From the NCBI GenBank assembly GCA_963734065.1, contig CAVTFN010000003.1, forward strand, positions 434,001-498,000: a DNA stretch of 64,000 nucleotides, in the 5' to 3' direction. The notes below the pieces were generated by a model. The model saw only the letters and a program-made list of their open reading frames with translations, made no database searches and was not told where the DNA came from. Shown piece after piece: positions 41,569 to 49,289 of the stretch (positions within the stretch are counted from its first letter, which is position 1; the number at the start of each line of letters is the position of its first letter). This stretch comes from DATBLE01 sp963734065. GTDB taxonomy: Bacteria; Actinomycetota; Thermoleophilia; Gaiellales; Gaiellaceae. A program made the position numbers and the translations under genes.

Positions 41569-42164
41569 TACGGCGGCAGCTCTGCCCACCAGGAGCCGAG
41601 CACCTTGAAGGCGTTCCAGAACGCGGTCTTCGCCGGCGCCTCGTCGAGAGCGGCGTCGATGTCGGGAACGACCAGCGCCTCGACGGTCGGGGTGAACCGC
41701 TGAAGCTCGCCGAGCGTCGGCTCGACCTCGGCGGCCAGCGGGAACTCGAGGTCGTTGAGGAAGGCAAGCGCGTCCTTGCCCATCGCCACGACCAGCTTCG
41801 GCTGGACGGTGTGCAGCTCGCGGATCAGCCAGCCGCGCGCCTCCTCGTCGGCGGCGCCGTCGGCCAGCTTCACGCAGTTGGTCCCGTAGATCGCCATCGG
41901 GTCGACGCGCAGCCGCTGGAGCGACTTCAGCACCGCTTGTCCGGAACGGCCGAAGAAGGCGACGCCCTCCTGCGCCTCGGACGGCTGCGGCCGGTGCTTG
42001 AGCAGGAAGATGTCCGCGAGCGGGTGCCCCGAGCCGAGCACGGGCACCGAGACGCCGCCGGCCGCGCGCGCGATCTCGTCTCCGAGCTCGTTGATCTCGG
42101 AGATTGCCTTCTGGAGGTACTTCTCGTGGATCTCGTCGGCGGGCACGGCGGTCACTGGGGACAC
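41565..42164 (-). CDS. Uracil-DNA glycosylase superfamily protein
   Basis: A 199-residue UDG-fold protein. EGVAFFGRSGQAVLKSLQRL, IYGTNCVKLADG and ELHTVQPKLVVAMGKDALAF match family 4/5 UDG layout. The first motif, normally GExPGxxE, is replaced by VPVLGSGHPLADIFLLKHRP, and the four iron-sulfur cysteines of family 4 are absent; only the Cys of TNCVKL remains. Base-excision activity is therefore uncertain. Its stop overlaps the start of the next membrane gene. Confidence 0.75.
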   Translation of the reverse strand: MSPVTAVPADEIHEKYLQKAISEINELGDEIARAAGGVSVPVLGSGHPLADIFLLKHRPQPSEAQEGVAFFGRSGQAVLKSLQRLRVDPMAIYGTNCVKLADGAADEEARGWLIRELHTVQPKLVVAMGKDALAFLNDLEFPLAAEVEPTLGELQRFTPTVEALVVPDIDAALDEAPAKTAFWNAFKVLGSWWAELPPY

Positions 42165-42179
42165 GTCTGGATTTCTCCC

Positions 42180-43904
42180 CTAGCGGACCCTTTCCTTGGC
42201 CTGCGCCGCCCACTTCTGCACCTGCTGGACGATCAGGGACTTCGGCCGGCGCAGGATCTCGGCGCCGCGCAGGCTGACCAGGAACTCCTCGGGCCCGTCG
42301 AAGGCGCGCATCTTGACCGCGCCGGCGCCCACGCCGAGCAGCACATGGGCGTCGGAGCCGGCGCCCATTGTCAGGCCGTACTTGCGCGCGAACCGGAGCG
42401 CCTCGTCGTTGAACGACTCCCGGATCAGCCTCGCGTTGTACACCTCGAAGACGTCGATGTCGGCGAGGTGTCGGTGCAGCGTGCGGGCGTCGGGGATCGC
42501 GTGCCGCCGGTCGAAGGGATGGGGGAGGTAGACGAGGCCGTCCTGCGCTCGGATCGCCGCGATCGTGTCGGCGAACGAGAGGCCGCGCGGGATCTCCTCG
42601 CGCAGGAAGAGCCCGATCACCTCGCCCTGGGTGTCTGTCTTGACCTCCTCGCCCGGGATGACGACCAGATCCCGGCCGCGGGCGAGCTCGACCGCCTCCT
42701 GCGCGCCGCCGAGGCGGTTGTGGTCGGTGACGGCGATCGCGCCGAGCCCGATCGTCTCGGCGTGCTCGAGCAGCTCCTCCACCTGGATCGAGCAGTCGTG
42801 CGACCACGACGTGTGCATGTGCAGGTCGCAGGTGATCCAGGGGCGGCCGGCGAGCGGGTCCTCGTCGCGGCGCGGACGGCGGCGGCGCGCCAGCGAGCGG
42901 TAGAGGCCGTCGAGGTCGGCCGCGACCGCGGCGTAGCTCTGCCCTTCTGCCCGGGAGCGGGCCTCCGCGCCGAGCCGCTCGCGGAGGTCGGAGTGCTCGG
43001 CGAGCCGGGCCACGGCGGCCGCTGCCAGCTCGGGCTGCGTCTCGACGCCGGGCGGATCCGCCGACGGCGCACCGGAGGCGTCGGCCTCGAGGCGGAGCCG
43101 CTGGCTGCCCTCGATCGCCGGCACGTAGATCGCCGCCTCGGCGAGGGCTGCGGCCCGCGTCGCCGTGTCGCGGCCCAGCCGCGAGCGCACGCGGGCGACG
43201 AAGCGCCGCGGCACGTACGGCCGGCCGGAGAGCGGCCTCGTGCGGAGCAGCGTCAGCTCCCAGCCGGGCAGCTCGTCGAGCATCCGGATCACGCCGCGCG
43301 CCACCGGACGTTCGAGACCTCGCCATTCGAGCACGATCTCCTGGCTCTTTCGGCCAGGCCGGAAGAGATTCGTGTCGACGCCCGGTGACACGATCCGGTA
43401 GTCGCCGGGGAAGCGCTCCCCGGCGGCTGCGGCCACCTCCTCCGAGGAGGCGACCAGCGCGTCGATCCGCCCGAGCAGCTTCGCGCGCTGGGCCTTCGCC
43501 GGCGGATAGCCGAGCCGCTCCGGCGCGAAGAAGCTCGCGACCGCGATCGTCTGCGCGGAGCGGAGCGCGAGGTAGGAGAGGCTCGGCAGTGCGGGCTCGA
43601 ACCCGTGGACCACGTCGTACCCGCCACGGGAGAGCGCGACGGACAGGTTCGCGCGCCAGCCGACCGGGACGCCCATGCTGCTGCGGCGGGAGATCGGCAC
43701 CGCCGGGCCGATCGCGATCACGTCGTCATCGGCGTCTCCGAGCAGCGACTGCCGGCCGGCGCGGAGATCGGCGGCGCGGCTGGAGGGTGCGAGCACCGTG
43801 ACGGAGTGACCGAGCTCCCTGAGCTCCGCCGCGACTCCGGCGACGTGGTCGTTCACGTCGTGGGGCACCGACCACGCGAACGGCGTCACGAGGCAGATCC
43901 TCAT
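42180..43904 (-). CDS. Fusion of GT4-like glycosyltransferase and PHP-domain phosphoesterase
   Basis: A 574-residue two-part protein. Residues ~1-340 follow the GT-B/GT4 plan: MRICLVTPFAWSVPHDVNDH, AAELRELGHSVTVLAPSS, GYDVVHGFEPALPSLSYLAL, YRIVSPGVDTNLFRPG and a C-terminal Rossmann part. Residues ~355-574 are a PHP domain with metal motifs DLHMHTSWSHDC, AIAVTDHNRLGGA, VIPGEEVKT, YLPHPFDRRHAI and GAGSDAHVLLG. A sugar-transfer step joined to phosphate removal is plausible, but neither substrate is evident. It lies 52 bases upstream of the inositol-phosphate synthase stop and shares direction. Confidence 0.9.
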   Translation of the reverse strand: MRICLVTPFAWSVPHDVNDHVAGVAAELRELGHSVTVLAPSSRAADLRAGRQSLLGDADDDVIAIGPAVPISRRSSMGVPVGWRANLSVALSRGGYDVVHGFEPALPSLSYLALRSAQTIAVASFFAPERLGYPPAKAQRAKLLGRIDALVASSEEVAAAAGERFPGDYRIVSPGVDTNLFRPGRKSQEIVLEWRGLERPVARGVIRMLDELPGWELTLLRTRPLSGRPYVPRRFVARVRSRLGRDTATRAAALAEAAIYVPAIEGSQRLRLEADASGAPSADPPGVETQPELAAAAVARLAEHSDLRERLGAEARSRAEGQSYAAVAADLDGLYRSLARRRRPRRDEDPLAGRPWITCDLHMHTSWSHDCSIQVEELLEHAETIGLGAIAVTDHNRLGGAQEAVELARGRDLVVIPGEEVKTDTQGEVIGLFLREEIPRGLSFADTIAAIRAQDGLVYLPHPFDRRHAIPDARTLHRHLADIDVFEVYNARLIRESFNDEALRFARKYGLTMGAGSDAHVLLGVGAGAVKMRAFDGPEEFLVSLRGAEILRRPKSLIVQQVQKWAAQAKERVR

Positions 43905-43914
43905 CGCCGCAATC

Positions 43915-43948
43915 GTAGGGACAGACCCCGAACGGGGTCTGTCCCTAC
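43915..43948. repeat. Dispersed palindrome (family B) hairpin
   Basis: Arms GTAGGGACAGACCCCG and CGGGGTCTGTCCCTAC, 16 perfect pairs around AA. It lies between the inositol-phosphate synthase stop and the start of the GT4-PHP gene, so transcripts running through would carry a strong hairpin. Confidence 0.9.
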
Positions 43949-43956
43949 AGGTCGAG

Positions 43957-45441
43957 CTACGCCTTCGCGGCGGTCTTCGCCGGCTTCCGCGTGTGCTGCT
44001 TGATGAAGCGCTCGGTGTTCTCGCGCGCCTCGTCGTCGCGGATCTGCTTCGGCGGCGACTTCATCAGGTACGAGCTGGGCGCCTCGAGCGCGCCCGCGAC
44101 GCCGTTGTTCAGGGCCAGCTTCGCCAGCCGGACCGCGTCGATCACGATCCCTGCCGAGTTCGGCGAGTCCCAGACCTCGAGCTTCAGCTCGATGTTCAGC
44201 GGCACGTCGCCGAACGACTTGCCTTCCATCCGGATGTACGCCCACTTCCGGTCGGTCAGCCACGGCACGTAGTCGGACGGGCCGACGTGCACGTTCCCGG
44301 CGCCGAGGTCGTAGTCGAGCATCGACGTGACCGCGTTCGTCTTCGAGATCTTCTTCGACTCGAGCCGGTCCCGCTCGAGCATGTTCAGGAAGTCGGAGTT
44401 GCCACCGACGTTCAGCTGCATCGTCTTGTCGAGCCGCACGCCGCGATCGCGGAACAGCGTCGTCAGCACCCGGTGCGAGATGGTGGCGCCGACCTGCGAC
44501 TTGATGTCGTCGCCGATGATCGGCACGCCGGCCTCCTCGAAGCGGCGCTGCCAGTACGGCTCGCGCGCGATGAACACGGGCATGCAGTTCACCATCGCGA
44601 CGCCCGCCTCGAGAATCTGCTCGGTGTACCACTTGGTCGCGGCTTCCGAGCCCACCGGGAGGTAGTTGACCACGACGTCCGCGCCGGTCTCCTTGAGGAT
44701 CCCGACCACGTCGTCGGTCTCGCCGGGGGCCTTCTCGACCACCTCGGAGAGGTACTTGCCGATGCCGTCGTGCGTCATCCCGCGCGAGACCTTGACGCCG
44801 GTCTTCGGCACGTCGGCGAACTTGATCGTGTCGTTCGGATGCGCCCAGATCGCGTCGGCGAGGTCGACGCCGACCTTGCCCTTGACGACGTCGAACGCGG
44901 CCACAAACTCGATGTCGCGGATGTGGTATCCGCCGAGGTCGACGTGCATCAGGCCGGGGACGAAGTCGTCCGGGCTCGCGTCCTTGTAGTACTGCACGCC
45001 CTGGAGCAGCGAGTTGGCGCAGTTGCCGGCGCCGATGATCGCGACGCGCACCTTGCCGTTCGCGCGCTGGCGGCCGTTCTGCGAGCCGTTCGTGTTGGCC
45101 ATTGCTTCCTTTCGTCGGTTGGATCTGAAGGGGACGCCGAGCCCGTCCGCGAGCACCCGGAGGACGACGTCGTTGAAGGGAGTGCCGGCCCGCGTCGCCT
45201 CTGCGCGGATCGCGTCCCGCAGCTCTTCGGGCATGCGCAGGAGGATGACGGGGCTCGAGCCGGAGAGGGCGCTCTTCCGTCCGGTCGGCCGATAGTCGAC
45301 GCCGAACGAGTCTGATAGCAGTCCGACCGCGACGTCGTTCAGGGAAGCGCCTTTTCTGGCCGTTTCGCGGACGAGCGCGCTCTTTAACGAGGCGGGCGCC
45401 CTGACCAGGACGCCCTTCCTCGGTGATCTGCTAGCACCCAA
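43957..45441 (-). CDS. ino1: myo-Inositol-1-phosphate synthase with tandem ribbon-helix-helix-like N-terminal extension
   Basis: Converts glucose 6-phosphate to inositol 1-phosphate using NAD. Residues ~114-494 match actinobacterial Ino1: VRVAIIGAGNCANSLLQGV, PGLMHVDLGGYHIRDIEFVA, VNYLPVGSEAATKWYTEQIL, GDDIKSQVGATISHRVLTTL, MQLNVGGNSDFLNMLERDRL, ESKKISKTNAVTSML. Residues 10-55 and 64-110 are two copies of a short unit (LVRAPASLKSALVRETARKG; LLRMPEELRDAIRAEATRAG, each followed by FND/LNDV) like Arc/HicB antitoxin folds. An internal ATG at 45100-45102, with AAAGGAAG just upstream, would give a normal 381-residue enzyme. Either a fusion or a separate small regulator without a stop is possible. 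Confidence 0.92.
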   Translation of the reverse strand: MGASRSPRKGVLVRAPASLKSALVRETARKGASLNDVAVGLLSDSFGVDYRPTGRKSALSGSSPVILLRMPEELRDAIRAEATRAGTPFNDVVLRVLADGLGVPFRSNRRKEAMANTNGSQNGRQRANGKVRVAIIGAGNCANSLLQGVQYYKDASPDDFVPGLMHVDLGGYHIRDIEFVAAFDVVKGKVGVDLADAIWAHPNDTIKFADVPKTGVKVSRGMTHDGIGKYLSEVVEKAPGETDDVVGILKETGADVVVNYLPVGSEAATKWYTEQILEAGVAMVNCMPVFIAREPYWQRRFEEAGVPIIGDDIKSQVGATISHRVLTTLFRDRGVRLDKTMQLNVGGNSDFLNMLERDRLESKKISKTNAVTSMLDYDLGAGNVHVGPSDYVPWLTDRKWAYIRMEGKSFGDVPLNIELKLEVWDSPNSAGIVIDAVRLAKLALNNGVAGALEAPSSYLMKSPPKQIRDDEARENTERFIKQHTRKPAKTAAKA

Positions 45442-45469
45442 AGTGCTAGCAACCTACCACACGCCGTCA

Positions 45470-46162
45470 CTAGTTCAGATTGATCGCGCTGCCCTTCAGA
45501 TTCAGGACACCGGTCGACTGGATGAGGCCGGTGACTCCTTCGACGGTGAAATCGCCTCCGGCATGGATTTTCGCACTCGTGCCCGCGCGCAGCTCGGCAC
45601 TCGTGCCGCTGCGCAGGTCGAGATCCAATTCCGACTCGACCTTCGCAGTCGTAGCGGCGCGGACTTCGGTGCTCCCGGCGCTGCGCAGGTCGAGCGAGTC
45701 GCCGACGAGTTTGATGGACGTGGTCGGTCCGTGCGCGAGGGTGATGCCGGTATCCGTCACGCTGATCGAGTACTCACCGTTGGGACTCGTGAGCGTGCCC
45801 GCGAAGTCCGCCCCGTTGCACGCGTACGCGGTCGAGCCGGCAGCGTCTGTGATCGCTGCGCCTCCGGCCGGGCAGTTCGAGTCTCCCGGCTGAAGCTGTG
45901 CGACCGTCGGGCTCACGCCCGGCGCTCCGTTCGCTCCCGGGTCTCCTTTCAGTCCCTTCTGGTTCCAGCTGATGGGCACTTCGATGCCGAGGCAGCGTTC
46001 GCCCTTGGCGCTGTCGATCACGCGCAGGATGCCGCCGATCTTCGTGTAGCAGCCCTGGATCACGCCTCCGTCGCCGGGGATGGTCGCCCAGGCGACGCCG
46101 CCCGCGAGGGCGCTCGTGACGACGGCACAGGCCGCCGCGGCGAGCAGGTGGCTCTTGCTCAT
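45470..46162 (-). CDS. Secreted protein with collagen-like segment
   Basis: A 230-residue exported protein: signal peptide (LLAAAACAVVTSALAGGVAW), a Cys-containing domain (GGVIQGCYTKIGGILRVIDS, KGERCLGIEVPISWN), a short Gly-x-y run (GLKGDPGANGAPG), then a repetitive beta-like C-terminus with D-LRSG/AGT units resembling Vgr or adhesin repeats. Two Cys pairs are likely disulfides. Function unknown; head domain like many actinobacterial exported collagen-like proteins. GGAAGGAG precedes the ATG. Confidence 0.75.
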   Translation of the reverse strand: MSKSHLLAAAACAVVTSALAGGVAWATIPGDGGVIQGCYTKIGGILRVIDSAKGERCLGIEVPISWNQKGLKGDPGANGAPGVSPTVAQLQPGDSNCPAGGAAITDAAGSTAYACNGADFAGTLTSPNGEYSISVTDTGITLAHGPTTSIKLVGDSLDLRSAGSTEVRAATTAKVESELDLDLRSGTSAELRAGTSAKIHAGGDFTVEGVTGLIQSTGVLNLKGSAINLN

Positions 46163-46190
46163 TCTCCTTCCTCCCTTCTCGATGCTCCGG

Positions 46191-47234
46191 TCACGATTTC
46201 GTCAGCGCGAAGCTGCCGCTCTGGCCGGCAGCGAGCGCGAGGACTCCGCTGTCGACTGCGTGGACGGAGACGGGGCAGCGGTGTCCGCCCGCCGGCGTAG
46301 GCCCGAGGAACGTGGGACACCCCCAGCCGACGACGCTGCCATCCTCCTTCAGAGCGAGGCTTTGCGAGCCGCCGGCGGCGATCGCGGTCACGCCACTGCG
46401 GGCGGCCGGCGGGACGCGGCACTGTCCGCGATCGCTCCCATGGCCGTGGCAGCCCCAGGCGACGACACTGCCGTTCTTCTTCAGTGCCAGGCTGTGGTCG
46501 ATGCTCGCCGCGATCGCGGTAACTCCGCTTCGAGCTGCTGCCGGGACGCGGCATTGCCCGGAGTCGTTGCTCGCCGGGGTGCAGCCCCAGGCGATCACGC
46601 CCCCTCGTTTCAAGGCCAGGCTCTGATTGAACCCGGCGGCGATGGCGGTCACGCCGCTCCTCGCAGAAGGCGGGACATCGCACTCGCCGGCGTCGAGGCC
46701 GATCTTCGCGGGATCGGCGCAGCCCCAGGCAATGACGGCGCCGCCCTTCAGCGCCAGGCTGTGGTGCTCGCCCGCGGCAATCGCCTTCACGCCGCTCTGC
46801 GCCGTTGGCGGAACGGTGCACTGCCCGAGGTCGGTGCCGACGCCGGGGCCGCCGCAGCCCCAGCCGATCACCCCGCCCCGTTTCAGCGCCAGGCTGTGGG
46901 AGCCACCCGCGGAGATCGCGGTCACGCCGCTTCTCGCCGCCGCCGGGACGCGGCACTGCCCGTCGTCCACGCTCTTCCCGTGGCAGCCCCAGGCGAGGAC
47001 ACGCCCGGCCTTCAGCGCGAGGTCGTGGGCGAAGCCGGCGGCGATCGCGCTCACGCCGCTCCTCGCAACCGGCGGGATGGTGCACTGGCCGTAGTTGCCG
47101 CTCGAGACCCCGGGCCGGCCGACACAGCCCCAGATGACGACGACGGCACCGCCGCTCGTGGTCGCAGCACGCGGGTCGGCCGTGCCGGCGGTCAGGGCAA
47201 GCACCGCAAAGGCGATGATCTTCGCCGTCTTCAT
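46191..47234 (-). CDS. Secreted RCC1-like beta-propeller protein
   Basis: A 347-residue exported protein with signal peptide (KIIAFAVLALTAGTADPRAA) and seven repeats of ~45-50 residues. Each repeat holds SGVTAIAAG, HSLALK, VIAWGC and GQCRVPPAA forms, the RCC1 (regulator of chromosome condensation) signature. Each blade carries two Cys (WGC and GQC/GEC), giving regular disulfide potential. Probably a seven-bladed surface propeller of unknown binding role. The repeats are highly similar at DNA level, indicating recent unit duplication. Confidence 0.88.
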   Translation of the reverse strand: MKTAKIIAFAVLALTAGTADPRAATTSGGAVVVIWGCVGRPGVSSGNYGQCTIPPVARSGVSAIAAGFAHDLALKAGRVLAWGCHGKSVDDGQCRVPAAARSGVTAISAGGSHSLALKRGGVIGWGCGGPGVGTDLGQCTVPPTAQSGVKAIAAGEHHSLALKGGAVIAWGCADPAKIGLDAGECDVPPSARSGVTAIAAGFNQSLALKRGGVIAWGCTPASNDSGQCRVPAAARSGVTAIAASIDHSLALKKNGSVVAWGCHGHGSDRGQCRVPPAARSGVTAIAAGGSQSLALKEDGSVVGWGCPTFLGPTPAGGHRCPVSVHAVDSGVLALAAGQSGSFALTKS

Positions 47235-47244
47235 CGACGCCCCG

Positions 47245-48952
47245 CTAGACGCCGCAGTCGACGGCGCCGATGTGGCACTCGCCGTTCGCCTTGAAGGTCG
47301 CCACCTTCGTCTCCACCTCCCGCGAGAGCGTCATCGGCGCGCCCGGCGCCATGCCCGGCGTACTGATCAACAGGATCTTGTTGACGGGGTAGATGCGGGC
47401 CTTCATCGCCGTCGGGCAGTAGGCCGGGATGCCCGGCGGGTTCGTCGGATCGAACTCGCAGTGGAACTTGGCATAGACGGTGTACTCGCCGTTCCAGTGC
47501 CGCCCGCCGGACAGGTACGGGAACGGAATCGTCACTCGCTCACCGCCGATCTCGCGTGGTTTCGACCAGTTCACGCTCCCCCCGCTCGAGATCAGGTAGC
47601 AGTCGTCCGAGCCGGCGAACGAAAGACCGCCGCTGGCCTTCTTCAGCCCCAGCGCCGCACCCGCGCCGTCGAACCTCGAGAAGGAGGTGGCGTCGATGTC
47701 GGTTGTCGTGCGGCAGTCGAAGCCGCCCGGCCCCGTGAGCCGCAGCGAGACGGTCGCCCAGGCGTACCGCATCCGGTAGAACTCCGGATCGGGCTCGGTG
47801 GTCGGCCCTACGCCGATCTGGCCCTCCCAGCTCATTCCCTCGCCGAAGAACAGCGTGTTGTAGAAGGCGTCGTCCGCGCCGGAGTGCTCGAACTGCTGAG
47901 CGGCCAGGTCGCGCAGGTCGCGCGCCGTCCAGACGGAGTGGCCGGCGCGGTTGTACCTCGGAAGTGCCGTCAGCAGCCGCTTGAGCCCTGCCTGCCCGCC
48001 GCCCAGTTGACGCTGGATCATCTGGTAGGTGGCGGCGCCGACCCGCGTCTCGTTGTACTGGGCGTAGCGCTCGTCCACCTTGCTCGCGAGCGTGGGCCGC
48101 GGCGGCTGCGACGCGAGGTTCATGTACGGCCCGCAGCCCAGGTACAGGAGCCCGGCGCCCTCCTTCAGCACGACCGCCGCGAAGGCGTTCGGGAATCCTT
48201 CGCTCCAGGCCAGGTTCGGCTTGGTCGGATACGACCTGCTGGCGTCATGAGCGCCGGCGTCCGGCCCGTCGCGCGCGATCGTGTATAGGACGAAATGGCC
48301 GTACTCGTGGACGAGCGGAGTCGGCTCCCATTGCGCGTCGCGGCCGTTCGCCTGGCCGACCTCGATCGTGCTCGGAGGATCGAAGCCGATCTGCGGGCGC
48401 GACCCCACCGGCCCGTCGTGCACGCGGGCCGTGATCACGGGGAGCTGACGCGGTGCGGTGACCGCGGCGACGCGAGCTGCACGCTGGAGCTGGATCAGCG
48501 TGTTCACGTGGCCGTTCCGCTCCTCGTCGTTGCCGACCGCGAAGAACAGCCGTCCGCCCACGGCGGGCCGCGAGCCGAGGGGAATCCGCTCGACCGCGCC
48601 GCCGCTCGCGCCGGTGACCTTCACCCGCGGCGTCTGCAGGACGAGCGTGGCCTTGACCGGTCCCGATCCGGACAGCGAGACGCTCGCCGGTTGCGTGCCG
48701 CCGTCGAGCAGGCTCACCCGTGCGGTCCGTCCGCCGCGGCTCAGCTCGAGGGTGCCCGCCGTCACCGGCTTCGGCGCCGCGAGCCTGCCCGACGCTCCTG
48801 AGCAGGGCTGGGCCTTGTAGAGCACCCCCGCGGTGATCAGGGCACGGCTCGTGCCAGCGCCGGCCGCGCCGACCACTCCCGCGACATGCGGCTGCGGCTG
48901 CGGCTGCGGCTAACCCGAGCATCGCCGCCGTGACGTACGTGCGCTTCCTCAT
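47245..48952 (-). pseudogene. Secreted HEYGH metallopeptidase, reading frame broken after signal peptide
   Basis: The main frame (47245-48876, 543 residues from a GTG) encodes an exported-type protease: ATVxx domain, then TPLVHEYGHFVLYTIARDGP (HExGH) and WSEGFPNAFAAVVLKEG with a downstream Glu, and C-terminal beta segments with paired Cys. It has no signal peptide. A convincing one (MRKRTYVTAAMLGLAAAAAA) starts at the ATG at 48950-48952 in another frame, overlapping the upstream stop (ATGA) with GGGAGG before it. The two frames meet at the GCCGCA repeat (48888-48911). Thus either a frameshift mutation/sequencing error, or a slippery signal. With the shift repaired the gene is intact. Confidence 0.65.
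48888..48911. repeat. Hexanucleotide tandem repeat GCGGCT x4
   Basis: Four perfect copies of GCGGCT (AGCCGC on the coding strand) coding for polyalanine in the putative signal peptide, exactly where the reading frame of the metallopeptidase is lost. Whole-unit changes keep frame, so a one- or two-base error is needed as well. Confidence 0.9.
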
Positions 48953-49221
48953 TCGGGTGCCTCCCTCTCGTCGGGGTCTGCGTCCTCCACGGCCACGACG
49001 ATCCGCTCGTAGGCGAGCGCGGCCCGCTTTCCTGCCCGGTCGAGCTCCTCCGCGGACGGCGCCTCGAAGAAGTGGAGGATCGTCTGGTCTTCGGGCAGGA
49101 ACGTCGTCCGGACGTACCGGACTCCGGTGCCGAGCTCGGCCGTCCGCCGGGCACGCGCGCGGGCGTCCTCGACGACGGCTCCTGAGTGCGCCGCGTACGA
49201 CTCGACGACGTAGCTCGGCAT
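48949..49221 (-). CDS. DUF4242 domain protein
   Basis: A 90-residue ferredoxin-like fold protein. MPSYVVESYAAHSGAVVEDA, RYVRTTFLPEDQTILHFFEA and ELDRAGKRAALAYERIVVAV match DUF4242, a family that includes a nickel-binding Streptomyces protein (SCO4226). Metal binding is not verifiable here. Its stop overlaps the metallopeptidase start (ATGA), indicating coupled translation. Confidence 0.85.
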   Translation of the reverse strand: MPSYVVESYAAHSGAVVEDARARARRTAELGTGVRYVRTTFLPEDQTILHFFEAPSAEELDRAGKRAALAYERIVVAVEDADPDEREAPE

Positions 49222-49289
49222 GGGGTCGAGGGTCGCACGGCGTTGCCGACGCGGAAACCCGGAAACCCCTAGACATTGACCTCGGCGGG

